Origin: Pseudoalteromonas sp. OOF1S-7
GTDB lineage: Bacteria; Pseudomonadota; Gammaproteobacteria; Enterobacterales; Alteromonadaceae
DNA: 64,000 bases
NCBI RefSeq assembly: GCF_022347765.1
Contig: NZ_JAKRFZ010000012.1
Span: 1 to 64,000, forward strand
Direction: 5' to 3'
The translations under genes and the position numbers were made by a program. The notes beneath the pieces were generated by a model, which worked only from the letters and a program-made list of their open reading frames with translations, searched no databases and had not been told where the DNA came from. Of this stretch, positions 36,801 through 46,134 are shown piece by piece (position 1 is the stretch's first letter; each line of letters starts with the position of its first letter).

Positions 36801-38153
36801 AGGCGTCAATTCAAGGCTTTCTGTAAACAGCCCAGGGTGAAGATGCTTGTACGGATATAGATCGGCAATTCTGTCCCGGCGCATAACAAATAAACAATAG
36901 AGATTTGGGTTACGTTGCTGTTCTAGTTTCAGCGTTTGCGTCAAAAAGTGCTTTTGTTTTGCTTGCGCAGAGCTGTGGTCAAAAAAGCGCTCAAACTGGT
37001 CCAGAACAATAAGAGCGGGTTTGTGGCGGTCCAGTTTGCTGGTGATCCGTTGCCATTGTTCGGGCAAATCATCAGCAACGGTTTCTATAAATACTTGCCT
37101 GTCGTCTTTTTTCCAACCTGGCAGTAACGCGGCATTGACGAAACTAGATTTGCCGCAGCCTGAGTCACCAAACAGTAATACTGAGTGATATGCTTCCAGC
37201 TTGCGCAGGCATTCTGCCAGAAATACGTCTCTGCCAATGAATTTATTGCAGTCTTCTTCTCGGTAGGGCTCCAGCCTTTTGAATGGGTTAGCTCTGCGAT
37301 TGATCTCTAAGTTTTGCAAAGAGATTTGCTCCACTGGGATCCCTCCTAAAATCCCCAGCAAGATAGGGATCCTTTGGTGTGCTGCAAAGCCACAGCCGTC
37401 CTTGATCAAAATAGGTTGTACGCCCTCTCTTTGGCAGAGCTGTGCCTGGTGCTCATCTAGGTGCAGTGCGATGACTTTTTTACCGTCATTGCGCTCATCG
37501 AGCCAATTGGTCAGTAAATTGAAGTCGGGTTCATCCGCGGTAAACCCAATGGTCATAACGCTGTTATCCTGAAATAAGCGCTTAAGCTTGTGTTCAAACT
37601 CTTTATCCTGATGCAATATTCGGTCGTAGTCGTTGTCACTAAATACCAGTGTATGGGGGTGTTCGAGCGTGCCGTGGATCTTGAGTAAAGTTAAAACGTC
37701 TGAGCGTGCATACCCGAGGTCTTCCGGTAGTGAAAAACATAAATGTTGCAGGCGTTGTTGTCGGCAACTTTCTTCGACCAGACGATCGACATTCACCGTG
37801 ATCAGGTATTTTAAGTTGAGCCGGGGGATTAACCTGTGAATGGGTGACAGGGGTTTATTCCAGTCATCCAGTAACTCCATCAGTAGTCTTCTGAGCTCAT
37901 ATTGGCTGTGCTGTGCTTCATAAACACTACACAGCGCTCTGAGACAGGTTGCATCACTGCCCGTTCTCTTTTGAAATTCTTCGACCATTTCAGCACCAGA
38001 GCGCATGCCGCTGGGGATGGAAACGCCGGCCCCGAGAAAAAATGTTGCAGCTTTGTTTTGAAGTGCCTCAGAAAACCGTGTGCATGCCTCAATTTCCGCA
38101 GCAGAAAAGTCAGCAAAGTGCTGTTGTAATTGTTCCCTACAATGTTCCATCAT
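33861..38153 (-). CDS. SIR2-STAND NTPase, probable anti-phage protein
   Basis: The 1430-residue protein has an N-terminal SIR2-like domain (about 25-260): Gly-Ala-Gly-Val-Ser (41-45), Thr119-Val-Asn121-Val-Asp123 and Lys-Ile-His160-Gly. A STAND ATPase follows (about 295-640) with Walker A Gly-Asp-Ser-Gly-Cys-Gly-Lys335-Ser and Walker B Leu-Ile-Val-Leu-Asp385-Gln-Phe-Glu. The remaining 800 residues are helical and lack an obvious named repeat; they should be the sensor. In such defence proteins SIR2 destroys NAD+ once the sensor binds a phage component. AGGAG lies 5 bases before the ATG. It stands alone, with no partner gene. Confidence 0.82.
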   Translation of the reverse strand: MMEHCREQLQQHFADFSAAEIEACTRFSEALQNKAATFFLGAGVSIPSGMRSGAEMVEEFQKRTGSDATCLRALCSVYEAQHSQYELRRLLMELLDDWNKPLSPIHRLIPRLNLKYLITVNVDRLVEESCRQQRLQHLCFSLPEDLGYARSDVLTLLKIHGTLEHPHTLVFSDNDYDRILHQDKEFEHKLKRLFQDNSVMTIGFTADEPDFNLLTNWLDERNDGKKVIALHLDEHQAQLCQREGVQPILIKDGCGFAAHQRIPILLGILGGIPVEQISLQNLEINRRANPFKRLEPYREEDCNKFIGRDVFLAECLRKLEAYHSVLLFGDSGCGKSSFVNAALLPGWKKDDRQVFIETVADDLPEQWQRITSKLDRHKPALIVLDQFERFFDHSSAQAKQKHFLTQTLKLEQQRNPNLYCLFVMRRDRIADLYPYKHLHPGLFTESLELTPLTQQDATKILVHHFALQGYDLDKNLALELVNYASKADTPYLPALQLYGFAQFESAEKARIEGHLEGNQVRTQSLSQENVISNFVADALSVLPAHLQHSLVISVLKQLTLHRHRQQITESQLETLFPEPEKAQAVLNTLVDKRLVVYIVEKRAWELVHDSLVTAIEDGPLAIEPDFESSEISNYLLDKQSQAGFSVKQIENLLKYSLANQLPSVEWANHYHHTGHSLEAKLLEFCRAPNSRLVTGTLTFIRHYPDYIGLSAKTFLSGYLLTLVEDTMWHEQGDMETGKAAMKLMLTLGLDDTALQFLLRYIDPFIDQHDDARLDSHRSLNRFDYHMMDLYLPHVLEVCSSRDLLKLGSKIFVSIQEIELGPERYAHILYALAVRGEMTEFITRGEYIAGLAEPSPLFEPEVVLGVLAQLPSNLPDTEKLDDLRQALLSATIYHGAPETHINEQLLNIMLHLGARRAEHVMFLWIQFYSRFGKAGNLWSHSRRVAATLLQDKQALKMFLQRLASSRSSSDLAAFTEIALLAQPCAGLNHWYREQTFSEFGVVSQLGYSLAQCLTEDFVDNQGVLVAQQDEYGNTMPQSQTPYTYWRAGQIIQASSTYTLNQKFHLLNKLASTLLSEATQLAEQTTIPGDCDEFETYRILDDFFEQSQVNDIELARAETIELLNRLPSELSMAPNSPTGFDEKLLDLKNALVALFVNHPHLNTPIERWPPFAWDPVYFTEMKDALKALQSVEELFERHTLPAPVDAALKAIRQLEAASLSDLSYYLRCYQWLKQTASECAALTGDPVHLVHFESLKEFIEDRTVDSVHFSSSLLIWALLVPWDTPPWFILYNNPMEIGICEDEEATRFIEALLRVHPDQVNKVTTDWAMTYLTIGLESESANLTEAGQIAALFESFCNSDWAPIYAKWLSDAALGYLLDSPFMQFQRAALKLWPLSDLDSSKGALVALAVDGNAELKPDAVTALNLKAHQDR

Positions 38154-38521
38154 GCGCTCCTGAAAGTAACTTGACTATCTGCCTGTAAAGTAGCAGTCAA
38201 TGCTGGTACACAGTACTGACTACAATAAGGCATAGCTTGATACTTTAAGAAAACACCTTTGTGTCTCAGGCGCAAGAGCCCTGGGGAGATAAAAATATAA
38301 GGGTCATAGCCGTGTTACAGTCGAAACACTGAGCGCAAAGTTGGCTTCTCTGGTTACTATCTAAAACACTTAACAGAGATTTGGCCTTTCTGGTTAGTCA
38401 ATACAGTCGTTTTTATTTGATGTCGATTATGATTTACGGTAACAGTATAAGACGATGAGCGCACTGATCTTGCGCTAAAGCAGTGTCGTATCATTGTGTA
38501 ATTGAATTTTAAGGAGTCAGA
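38154..38521. promoter_or_regulatory. Divergent promoter region with two 30-base direct repeats
   Basis: Two imperfect copies of AAACACT-N10-TTGGCYTYTCTGGTTA lie at 38324-38356 and 38364-38396, spaced exactly 40 bases (about four helical turns) apart. They sit between the SIR2-STAND gene and the kelch gene and could be tandem regulator sites. AAGGAG precedes the kelch start. No other feature is seen. Confidence 0.45.
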
Positions 38522-39571
38522 ATGCGCCTATTCTCTGCAAGTCGGGTCTTTATGATAATGACATGTGTGTTGCTATCGGGGTCGCTTGGGGCAGAGCAAA
38601 ACATTGAGCCTCAGGCACCATTTAGCTGGTCGACCGGGCCCGACTTGCCTATTGCACTGCAGGAGATTTATCCAGCGGTCTTTAACAAGCGCATTTTTGT
38701 GGGAGGCGGTTTTACGCCTTCTGATCTCCCGTCGTTTTCTGACTTAGGTCCCACCACTGACGTGTTTTTACTTCATCCGGCGCACGCGCGCTGGACCAAA
38801 GCACCCACTTTACCCGCTGCCCGCCATCATCTGGGTATGGTAAGCAACCAACACTTCCTTTATGCCATTGGCGGCTTTACAGGAGCCAGAGACAATGCCT
38901 GGCAAATTCAAAGCTCGGTATTCAGGCTCGATGGCAATATGCAGGCCTGGCGCAACGCGCCGTCTTTGCCCATACCGCTTGCCGAGTCTGTGTATGCCAG
39001 CGTGGGCAAAAACATTCATGTGATTGGTGGAAAAACGACCAGTCGGGGCAGCGGTAAAAATATTGATACCGACGCACACTATGTGCTGGTTAACAATGCC
39101 TACTGGCGTAAGGTTAAGTCTGCGAGTGTAGCGCGCAATTCGGCCGCCAGCGCGGTGATTGGCCATAAAATTTTTGTGATTGGCGGGCGTACCAGCGGCA
39201 AAGAAGGGGTTAACCTCAGTCATGCGGAGGTCTATAACACCAAAACGGATAGCTGGTCACCGATTGCGCCTTTACCCGTTGCGTCGGCCGGGCTGTCGGC
39301 CAGTGTGCTGGATGGCAAAATCATTGTGTCGGGTGGTGAGGTATTCGGCCCTAACGGGGACTGGCAGGCAGGTAAAGCCCTTGATCACGTATGGGCATAT
39401 GATCCGCAAACGGATCTGTGGCAGGCGCTACCCAACTTGCCTCAACCGCGCCATGGTCATGGTTCAGTGTCGTTTAACGAACAGCTCCATATTATCGGCG
39501 GTGCGGCTAAGGTGGGGCCGCAGGAAACCTTGTCGTCGACCATGACGTTGTCACTGCATGAAAGTGAATAG
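38522..39571 (+). CDS. Secreted kelch-repeat beta-propeller protein
   Basis: The 349-residue product has a signal peptide (about 1-24) and five to six kelch repeats of about 50 residues, each with Gly-Gly plus a later Tyr and Trp (for example Ala-Ile-Gly-Gly-Phe, Val-Ile-Gly-Gly-Lys, Val-Ile-Gly-Gly-Arg, Val-Ser-Gly-Gly-Glu, Ile-Ile-Gly-Gly-Ala). It should fold as a six-blade propeller in the periplasm or outside the cell. Related bacterial propellers include N-acetylneuraminate epimerase, but I cannot assign an activity. A strong terminator follows. Confidence 0.82.
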   Translation: MRLFSASRVFMIMTCVLLSGSLGAEQNIEPQAPFSWSTGPDLPIALQEIYPAVFNKRIFVGGGFTPSDLPSFSDLGPTTDVFLLHPAHARWTKAPTLPAARHHLGMVSNQHFLYAIGGFTGARDNAWQIQSSVFRLDGNMQAWRNAPSLPIPLAESVYASVGKNIHVIGGKTTSRGSGKNIDTDAHYVLVNNAYWRKVKSASVARNSAASAVIGHKIFVIGGRTSGKEGVNLSHAEVYNTKTDSWSPIAPLPVASAGLSASVLDGKIIVSGGEVFGPNGDWQAGKALDHVWAYDPQTDLWQALPNLPQPRHGHGSVSFNEQLHIIGGAAKVGPQETLSSTMTLSLHESE

Positions 39572-39577
39572 CGAAAA

Positions 39578-39600
39578 AGCGCCTGAGGGCGCTTTTTTTT
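39578..39600. terminator. Bidirectional terminator between kelch and PI-PLC genes
   Basis: Stem AGCGCC/GGCGCT with loop TGAG, T-run of eight on the plus side and an A-run upstream, so it can end both convergent transcripts. Confidence 0.85.
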
Positions 39601-39634
39601 AAATAGGCATGTTAAACCAATTAAGCTAAACCAA

Positions 39635-41809
39635 TTAAGGTAAACAACTGGCCTTGGTGAAAAAGTACCTCACTTCGTAATCTTCACAGGTGGTGTAACT
39701 GCTGTTTCCGCCATTGCTGGAGTTCCAGCAGGCAAAGCCTGAGCTGTTGTTAACCAGATTTTGCCCGGTCAGGCTTGAGTCCAGCTTGCTGCCTTTGACT
39801 CGTGCAACCACCCCTGCAACATCGCTGGTGCTGCAACTGACACCGATATTACCCACAGACTGATGGGCGCTGAATAACTCGTTATCACCGCTGGCCGGAT
39901 CATCGCGGTCAAGCCAGCCGGTGGCATAGAGTCCGCCGTTAACCTGTGAACTGGCGATGCGATAAACACCCAGTGCGTTAAGTTCTTTATTATCGGTGCC
40001 ATGAAAGGCAAACAGTTGCTGGCTGGCGCTGGCCGAGTAGGTTGTACAGCTGCCAGACGAAGTACCACCTTTGATTGAACTGCCATTGCTGGAAGTCAGC
40101 TTCAGGTAGTACACCGTATCATAGCCATATTTGCCATCGTCTTTACAGATCTGCAGGCTTTTTAGGTGCTCGCCCTTGCTGCTATCAAAGGTCAGTTTAT
40201 CACCCCAGCTACCGCCGCTGCCGCCGTAGGTAACGCATATTTCTGATGTGCCTACACTGGCATGAGACAGGCTCTGTTTGGTCTCGTAACAGGCCTGAAA
40301 GCCATCCACCCGATTGTTTGAGCGAACCCGCACTGAGCTGAGGTTAAAGGTGCCGCCCACCAGCGCTTTGCGCTTTAATAAAGCAATATCATTGAAAGTG
40401 TCGCCTTTATTGGTCGAGCCCACCGCAGTGTTTTTCACATACTGCCAGTCGATATGCTCAGCCGCGTTAGACAGCCAGAAATCATCGAACGCCCTGTAAT
40501 AATTCACCCAGTGGTGCTCTGAGCTGGTGCCAATGGTGTTTTGCAGTTGCACATGCTCATAGGCATTGAATGGCATCGCAAAGGCATAGCTGCCGCCGAG
40601 GCTCTGACAGTTCGCAAACCCCATCTCCCAGCTGCCCTTGCTGGTGGTCAGCTTCCAGTTTCGGTTATCATCTACACAGGCATGATACTGATAGGTAGAG
40701 CAGGCTTTGTCGACAATAGCGGCATCGTTTTCGAGGCTGGCACAGTCGCCTGAACCATTGGGCCGGTTCGATTTCCACGACCAGATAAAGTCTTCAATCT
40801 GGACCTCATTGGCACCATAGCCGCTGGCAGCACTGGTGTTGTTGGCTTCGACCAGCGCCAGTTCAAGAATTTGCGCGCCTTTGTTGGCCCATTTGCTGAT
40901 CACATTGCTGCCGGTTTTACTGGAACTGGGACCATCCGGGTTGAGCTGCGTTGCGCCATCAATGATCACCGTCATATTGTTGGCCAGATAGTGTGCGGTC
41001 TGATCGCCGTTCACACACTCATTGCTGCCGTTCTGGCAAAATGGTTGATTGCTTTGCAGGTTGCCACTGGCATCGAAGGCATCGACGCCGATAAACACGG
41101 TATTCCAGAATTTAGAGTAGCTGCCACTGCTGTGATAGGAACACAGGTTACTGTGATCTCTGGGCGTTTGCACTACGGCAACCAGCTGCTTACCCGCCGC
41201 CAGAATGTCGCGCTTGATGAGGTGCGACACCGGCAAAGACGCACAACTCTTATCGGCATAGCCCCAGTCTGAGGGCATCAGCAAATAATCGCCGATGTCT
41301 TTTTCCAGGCGCTCACCAATCTTGTTGTGCCAGTTTCTATGGTCGTTATGCTTGTACGATTCGATTTTCAGTAACACCACCTCGTCCGGGTTGTCTTTCA
41401 GAAAGTCTTTAATGTCGTCTAACCCTTCCGACAGTTTTGCGTGAAAGCTTGAACAAATGGCTTTATTTTCCAGCGAGTTGTGGCACAGCATAGGGGTAGA
41501 ATCAAAGGTGCCTTCCGGGTAAATATCAAACTCCATCACCCGTATGCCACGTTTAAGCAGGCTTTTGGGGGAGTAGTATTGATTTACATCGGTATACGTA
41601 CCTTTACTCCAGGCATGTGAGGCATAGGCATTGTGCGCCCCGGCCCACAGGGTTTTAGAAAAAGGCGCCAAGTTATCTATCTGTCCCTGCAAGTCCAGAC
41701 GGGTGACCTTCTCATCGTCGGTATCTATTGCGGCATGTACCACAAAGGGTACACCGGATACCGCGACAGTGCCTGCCAGCAGCAACGCCAGTGTGTTGTT
41801 TGGTTTCAT
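39635..41809 (-). CDS. Secreted PI-PLC-like phosphodiesterase
   Basis: The 724-residue protein has a signal peptide (1-26). The N-terminal catalytic part (about 45-370) has Ala-Gly-Ala-His-Asn-Ala-Tyr (first catalytic His), Met-Glu-Phe-Asp-Ile-Tyr, a second His in Met-Leu-Cys-His-Asn-Ser and Val-Leu-Leu-Lys-Ile-Glu-Ser, the layout of bacterial PI-specific phospholipase C / PLCXD-type enzymes. The C-terminal half is cysteine-rich with Gly/Ser-rich beta segments and looks like one or two binding domains. It probably cleaves phospholipid or glycolipid head groups outside the cell. Substrate is not certain. Confidence 0.78.
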   Translation of the reverse strand: MKPNNTLALLLAGTVAVSGVPFVVHAAIDTDDEKVTRLDLQGQIDNLAPFSKTLWAGAHNAYASHAWSKGTYTDVNQYYSPKSLLKRGIRVMEFDIYPEGTFDSTPMLCHNSLENKAICSSFHAKLSEGLDDIKDFLKDNPDEVVLLKIESYKHNDHRNWHNKIGERLEKDIGDYLLMPSDWGYADKSCASLPVSHLIKRDILAAGKQLVAVVQTPRDHSNLCSYHSSGSYSKFWNTVFIGVDAFDASGNLQSNQPFCQNGSNECVNGDQTAHYLANNMTVIIDGATQLNPDGPSSSKTGSNVISKWANKGAQILELALVEANNTSAASGYGANEVQIEDFIWSWKSNRPNGSGDCASLENDAAIVDKACSTYQYHACVDDNRNWKLTTSKGSWEMGFANCQSLGGSYAFAMPFNAYEHVQLQNTIGTSSEHHWVNYYRAFDDFWLSNAAEHIDWQYVKNTAVGSTNKGDTFNDIALLKRKALVGGTFNLSSVRVRSNNRVDGFQACYETKQSLSHASVGTSEICVTYGGSGGSWGDKLTFDSSKGEHLKSLQICKDDGKYGYDTVYYLKLTSSNGSSIKGGTSSGSCTTYSASASQQLFAFHGTDNKELNALGVYRIASSQVNGGLYATGWLDRDDPASGDNELFSAHQSVGNIGVSCSTSDVAGVVARVKGSKLDSSLTGQNLVNNSSGFACWNSSNGGNSSYTTCEDYEVRYFFTKASCLP

Positions 41810-42350
41810 GGTAAAAATCCTCTCCTTTTAGTGTGAAGCTGGTCCTTAAACAGGGATGGTTTATACCCCTGTACGAGCAACCGCGGAAAATATAGACGTG
41901 AAAAGTGCAAAAATTGTGAGGTTAAGAGTTTTAACTCTAGCGGGGTGAATTTCAGTTTAACCAGTCTCTGGTTGATACTAAAAAGTGCTTGCGAACTGGG
42001 AACTGGCAACCTACGGCGCTGCGCTTGTGCGCAGGCATTTAACATAGTTGGCAGGTTTCTGTCAGGTTTACAGATGGGGATCTTTGCAAAGTTGTAATAG
42101 AACTGTGCGGCGCTGTTGTATAATTTTAAGCGGTCAGCTGTCAAATCATGCCCGCTGGGGTCACACAGGATCACACGCTGTTGCGGAGCTTATACCAATT
42201 CCACTGAATACTTGTGTCATTTGATGCCTTAGCAAAGCCATCAAAAAGCCAGCAGTCGCGACATCTTGGGTTGAAAAGTTCCCAACTATTACCTTTACTT
42301 AAATATCGCGCTGCAGGAAACCTTGCATTAATGTAGATAGGGAAGTTCGA
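41810..42350. other. Intergenic region with a MITE end fragment
   Basis: 541 bases without a convincing gene; a 122-codon minus frame (41806-42174) has no signal or family and is rejected. From 42191, TATACCAATTCCACTGAATACTTG-like sequence matches one end of the MITE-like elements at 15552 and 63500, but no matching right end is present, so this is a truncated copy. The promoter of the lipoprotein pair should lie at its right end. Confidence 0.5.
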
Positions 42351-42974
42351 ATGAGACACGTCTGTACAAAATTATCCGCCTTGTTTTTATGTATTAATCT
42401 CATTGGCTGCGGGCTAACCCCCCGGGAAGCAGGGGTTGTGGGGGCAATCGCTGGGGCCGGTGGCACTTACTTATCTACCCACACTGTGACGGGTGAAGTT
42501 TACCAAGTCTATTACCTGGGGGTTTTTGACCCCATCAATCAAATATCGCCAACATTCTACAGAATAACAGTTAGGGGCCAGTCTAACCTGCTCAGTGACA
42601 TGAAGTTTGCTTCGGGTTGGGTCCCGGCAGAAGCCATTGATACATTGACCAGTAAAGTTGAAATGACGAACCAGGGGTTGAGTACAGACGCGAATGGGGG
42701 TGTGCAAGTTACCAGCCCCAGACGCAAGTTTGTATTAATGGGCCCGGAAGGGGTCAGAGAGGGACCCGAAAATCATCGTCTTGTCATTGTGATGGGGTCT
42801 ACACCTCATAATTTCTTTTCTGCCATTGATAGTGCAATGGGAGAACTACTCAGTTTTGAACAAACCAAAGCCAATGATCCGATTAATCGTCGGCTGATGG
42901 AAGAGCTATTATCCATAGCACAGGAAAGGCAAGTGCTGGAAAGCTTTTGCCGTAACGGCAAAGATTTATGCTGA
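42351..42974 (+). CDS. Predicted lipoprotein of unknown function
   Basis: The 207-residue product has a lipoprotein signal ending Leu-Ile-Gly-Cys20, then a glycine-rich Gly-Ala-Ile-Ala-Gly-Ala-Gly-Gly segment. No family is recognised. Its stop is 9 bases before the 959-residue lipoprotein gene, so the two are co-transcribed and likely act together at the cell envelope. Both genes are A/T-richer in codon choice than the surrounding genes, which fits acquisition by transfer. Confidence 0.7.
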   Translation: MRHVCTKLSALFLCINLIGCGLTPREAGVVGAIAGAGGTYLSTHTVTGEVYQVYYLGVFDPINQISPTFYRITVRGQSNLLSDMKFASGWVPAEAIDTLTSKVEMTNQGLSTDANGGVQVTSPRRKFVLMGPEGVREGPENHRLVIVMGSTPHNFFSAIDSAMGELLSFEQTKANDPINRRLMEELLSIAQERQVLESFCRNGKDLC

Positions 42975-42983
42975 GGGAGAAAG

Positions 42984-45863
42984 ATGATGAAGATGAATAA
43001 ATTACCGCTACTTCTATCGATTACAGCCCTAGCTTCTGGGTGTTCAACCTTATTAATCGAAGTGGATGTTTATAATGGCCCGTTAAATAGCCAGGCGCCA
43101 GAGCGCCTGGACCAGGTTGCTGCAATGGTGACCGCCGCAAGGCCTATGCTCGGGTATATCAGGGATACCTATAACTGTGATGCTGAAACAGACAATGATA
43201 AGTCAGAGGCGTGTAGGCAGATAAACCCGATAGAAGTTGATCGTTACCGAACATACCCGGGAAGTGCTTACTACCTCAAGAATGAGGGAAATATAACTTA
43301 CTATCTTGCGAACGAAATACTGCGTATGTATACCAACGAGCAAAGTGCAGCTCAGCACTTTATAAGCAACTATCGGCAGTTGCTCAGAAAGCTCGAATAT
43401 CAAGAGGACATTTATACCAAGTTTATATCAAATGAAGCGCAGGATAAGAAGTTTATAGAAGATAATTTTGGCTCGTTTGACGGTAAGTCAACTGAAGTCA
43501 ATGCAATTAAATCATTTATAGCTCCCTCAATTCAGACGGAGACAGGGTTGGTATCGGTTTTTTGTAAATCTGATTCTGATACTGGTTTGTCGGTGTCGTG
43601 CGATGAAAATGAAGAGTCTAAATTATTGGTCGCTTTGCAAGACGAGTCGAAAAATCTTGAGAAGATCTTAAAAGAAAAAGCGAAGGATCCTCAAGTTAAG
43701 GATTTAGACAAAAAAATAGACCATATTACAGGCAGGGTTAAGGAGCTCAGCGGGTATTTCGATAGTGCATGGTTAGCTGCCAATGAAAGTGTGATTGCCG
43801 CTGCGAAAACAGCGGACTCGTTAGAGCAGTTAACAAAGTCAACTGATGTGTTTGATACACTTCAATTGACACAGCGGGATTTAGATGGGTTACAAGAGGT
43901 CTTGTTGTCAGTAATAGAAAATAACACGGATCTGAAAAAGTTGCAGAAGTTAGGGCCGCCGGAGTGCCAAGCTGGATTGAAAATAGAGAGCGATAAAGAG
44001 CGCGATATGGGGCATTTGGTTCACTGTATCCTTTCAACACATAAAAAATTAAACCAAGAGGGAGGCAAAAAAGCCGACCTGGGTAAGCGGTTTGCGAAGG
44101 CGCCGGACGTAACAGCAGTAGACAGAGGTTTGAAGGGGAGAAAACTGGACCATGTAAAAAGCTATAAACTTACTGGGTTGGGGGGAGATACCGGCAAAGG
44201 TCTGGAAGAGGTTATTTATAGATATAAAGAGCTGTATTACCTGGGGTGTTATGAAAGCGGTGACGCTGAGAAGCTAAGTTGTAAATCCCGTAAAGATGTA
44301 AAACGTGAATTTCAGTCCGACTTAAAAAGCTTTTCAGAGAAAATACTCTTTTTAGCAAATAACCTTGTTTTACTTCACGGCAATGCAAATATGGATAATG
44401 AAAGCGACATTGATGAAAGCGAGGCAGGTGAAAATACGACGGGGGAGCAGCGCATTAAGAAGTTTATTGCCGTGCTTCAGGCGATAGGTAATTCCACCAA
44501 AGTTTTGGCGAATGATATTGAGAGGCAAAGCCAATTTACAGAGCGCAACAATGGTGTCAATGCAAAGTTACTGAAAAATGCAATCGCCAACACCATTAAA
44601 TCGGAGCTTTCAGTAGCCAATGTCACCGACGATTTGGCGGTTTGGCTAGACAGTGAACAAGCAAGCTGTCCTGATAGTGATAAAAGTCGCTGTGATGTAT
44701 TGAAAGGACTGAAGACAACATTAAAAGACAAGTGTCCAGATAAAGAGTCTGGTGATGCTGAGCTATCAGTTGATCAGAGAGTTAATAATGCTGTTGAGTG
44801 TATTAAGAACAACCACACTGTTTCGACAGGTGAAGCTTCTGAGTTGCGCGAGGGGATCTTGGAGAAATATAAAACACAGCTGCGAGAAGCAACCTCAAAA
44901 CTTAATCTACCTAGTTTTGACGAAAATAGCGATGAGCTTAATACTGAACAAGTCTGGGATAGCTTAATGTATCACCTGGCCGTGGAGAGAGTGCTGGCGG
45001 ATAAGCGCGGCGACAAAGAGAAAGTTAAAAAGCTCAATAAAGCACTGGAAACAGCCCGGTATTTTCGCTCAGAGAACTCATTCCTGCGGGCGACCTCAGA
45101 TGCGATCAGGATGACAATGAGACCAACAACCTTATTGAATAACTCTGAGCTTATACAAAAAAAGAGGTTTTTAAACAGAAGCCTTGTTCAGTCAACAAAT
45201 GCCATTTTGCAAAAACTAGACAACCAGAACTGGCACAATATAAACCGTGTGGCTGTTAAAGGCGGTGGGGATGTCAATTATGTAGTAGCTAAAGATGACA
45301 TAGGAAACTGGTACATTAAGCAGTATTCCGAACAAAAGAAAGAAATGATTGAGTCAATTAAAAGCATTGCCCTGTTTAATATTAAAAAATCAAATATCTC
45401 TAAGTTGGCGAATTACGTACCAAGCGGAGTGAGTGAGGACGCAGCACAATCTACAAGCGAAAAAGTATACATATCCTTTTTGAATCAGCATACCCTGCCA
45501 CTGAGGAATGAACTGGAGAAGCAAAAGGAGTTTTTAGCTGGCTTAAAGAGTTTTAATGACAGTGCGGAACAGAAATTTATAGGCTTAGAAGAAGCTCAGA
45601 AGAAAACAGAGCAGATATTAGAAGACACGAAAGAGCTTAAAAGTGGTGGCAGAAGCAAAATTGCAGGTGGGGTGCTAGACAATATTTATTTACTGACAAG
45701 GTTCAGAGAAGGGCTCGGTGACTGCACTAACAATAAACAGCAATGTATATCAACTAAACAGCAAATAGAAGGCCAGGTTAAAAACAGTGTTACGGTGATG
45801 CGCCAGCATACATTGCAAGTTGAACCCTTTGTACTCGCGTTTATCGGGGCTGTGCAGGATTAA
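42984..45863 (+). CDS. Large coiled-coil lipoprotein of unknown function
   Basis: The 959-residue product has a lipobox (Ala-Ser-Gly-Cys20). The mature part is almost wholly charged and helical with Lys/Glu/Asp-rich heptads (clearly at about 215-260, 660-690 and 830-890) and scattered cysteines in pairs. No enzyme motif was found. It should extend from a membrane into the periplasm or outside. GAGGGAGA precedes the ATG. With the upstream lipoprotein it forms a two-gene unit; a structural, adhesion or contact-dependent role is possible but unsupported. Confidence 0.7.
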   Translation: MMKMNKLPLLLSITALASGCSTLLIEVDVYNGPLNSQAPERLDQVAAMVTAARPMLGYIRDTYNCDAETDNDKSEACRQINPIEVDRYRTYPGSAYYLKNEGNITYYLANEILRMYTNEQSAAQHFISNYRQLLRKLEYQEDIYTKFISNEAQDKKFIEDNFGSFDGKSTEVNAIKSFIAPSIQTETGLVSVFCKSDSDTGLSVSCDENEESKLLVALQDESKNLEKILKEKAKDPQVKDLDKKIDHITGRVKELSGYFDSAWLAANESVIAAAKTADSLEQLTKSTDVFDTLQLTQRDLDGLQEVLLSVIENNTDLKKLQKLGPPECQAGLKIESDKERDMGHLVHCILSTHKKLNQEGGKKADLGKRFAKAPDVTAVDRGLKGRKLDHVKSYKLTGLGGDTGKGLEEVIYRYKELYYLGCYESGDAEKLSCKSRKDVKREFQSDLKSFSEKILFLANNLVLLHGNANMDNESDIDESEAGENTTGEQRIKKFIAVLQAIGNSTKVLANDIERQSQFTERNNGVNAKLLKNAIANTIKSELSVANVTDDLAVWLDSEQASCPDSDKSRCDVLKGLKTTLKDKCPDKESGDAELSVDQRVNNAVECIKNNHTVSTGEASELREGILEKYKTQLREATSKLNLPSFDENSDELNTEQVWDSLMYHLAVERVLADKRGDKEKVKKLNKALETARYFRSENSFLRATSDAIRMTMRPTTLLNNSELIQKKRFLNRSLVQSTNAILQKLDNQNWHNINRVAVKGGGDVNYVVAKDDIGNWYIKQYSEQKKEMIESIKSIALFNIKKSNISKLANYVPSGVSEDAAQSTSEKVYISFLNQHTLPLRNELEKQKEFLAGLKSFNDSAEQKFIGLEEAQKKTEQILEDTKELKSGGRSKIAGGVLDNIYLLTRFREGLGDCTNNKQQCISTKQQIEGQVKNSVTVMRQHTLQVEPFVLAFIGAVQD

Positions 45864-46134
45864 CTTGAGGGTATTTATTTGGGGCTGAGCCCAATCAACC
45901 CCACCATTGTTCAGGACGCGTGCCAGCTTGGATCTTCGAATGCTGTGCTGTTGGACATATTATTTGGCCAGGTGGGGTTAGAAGACGCTTACTTTTTAAA
46001 GTCTGCGGGTATCTTTAATTTGTGCTTGTTAAATAAGTTAGCACTTTGCTTTATTTTTGTTTTATTGGTGTGATTTTTAGCTGTTGTATTTTAATGCAGC
46101 AAAAATTGACATCATCATATGTAAGGATAATTGT

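Noticed and set aside
41806-42174. 122-codon minus-strand frame
   Set aside because: No signal, family or ribosome site, and it runs through the promoter region of the PI-PLC gene.
45879-46073. 64-codon frame after the large lipoprotein
   Set aside because: It has no ATG with a ribosome site and its end is random hydrophobic sequence; likely non-coding spacer before the peptide gene.
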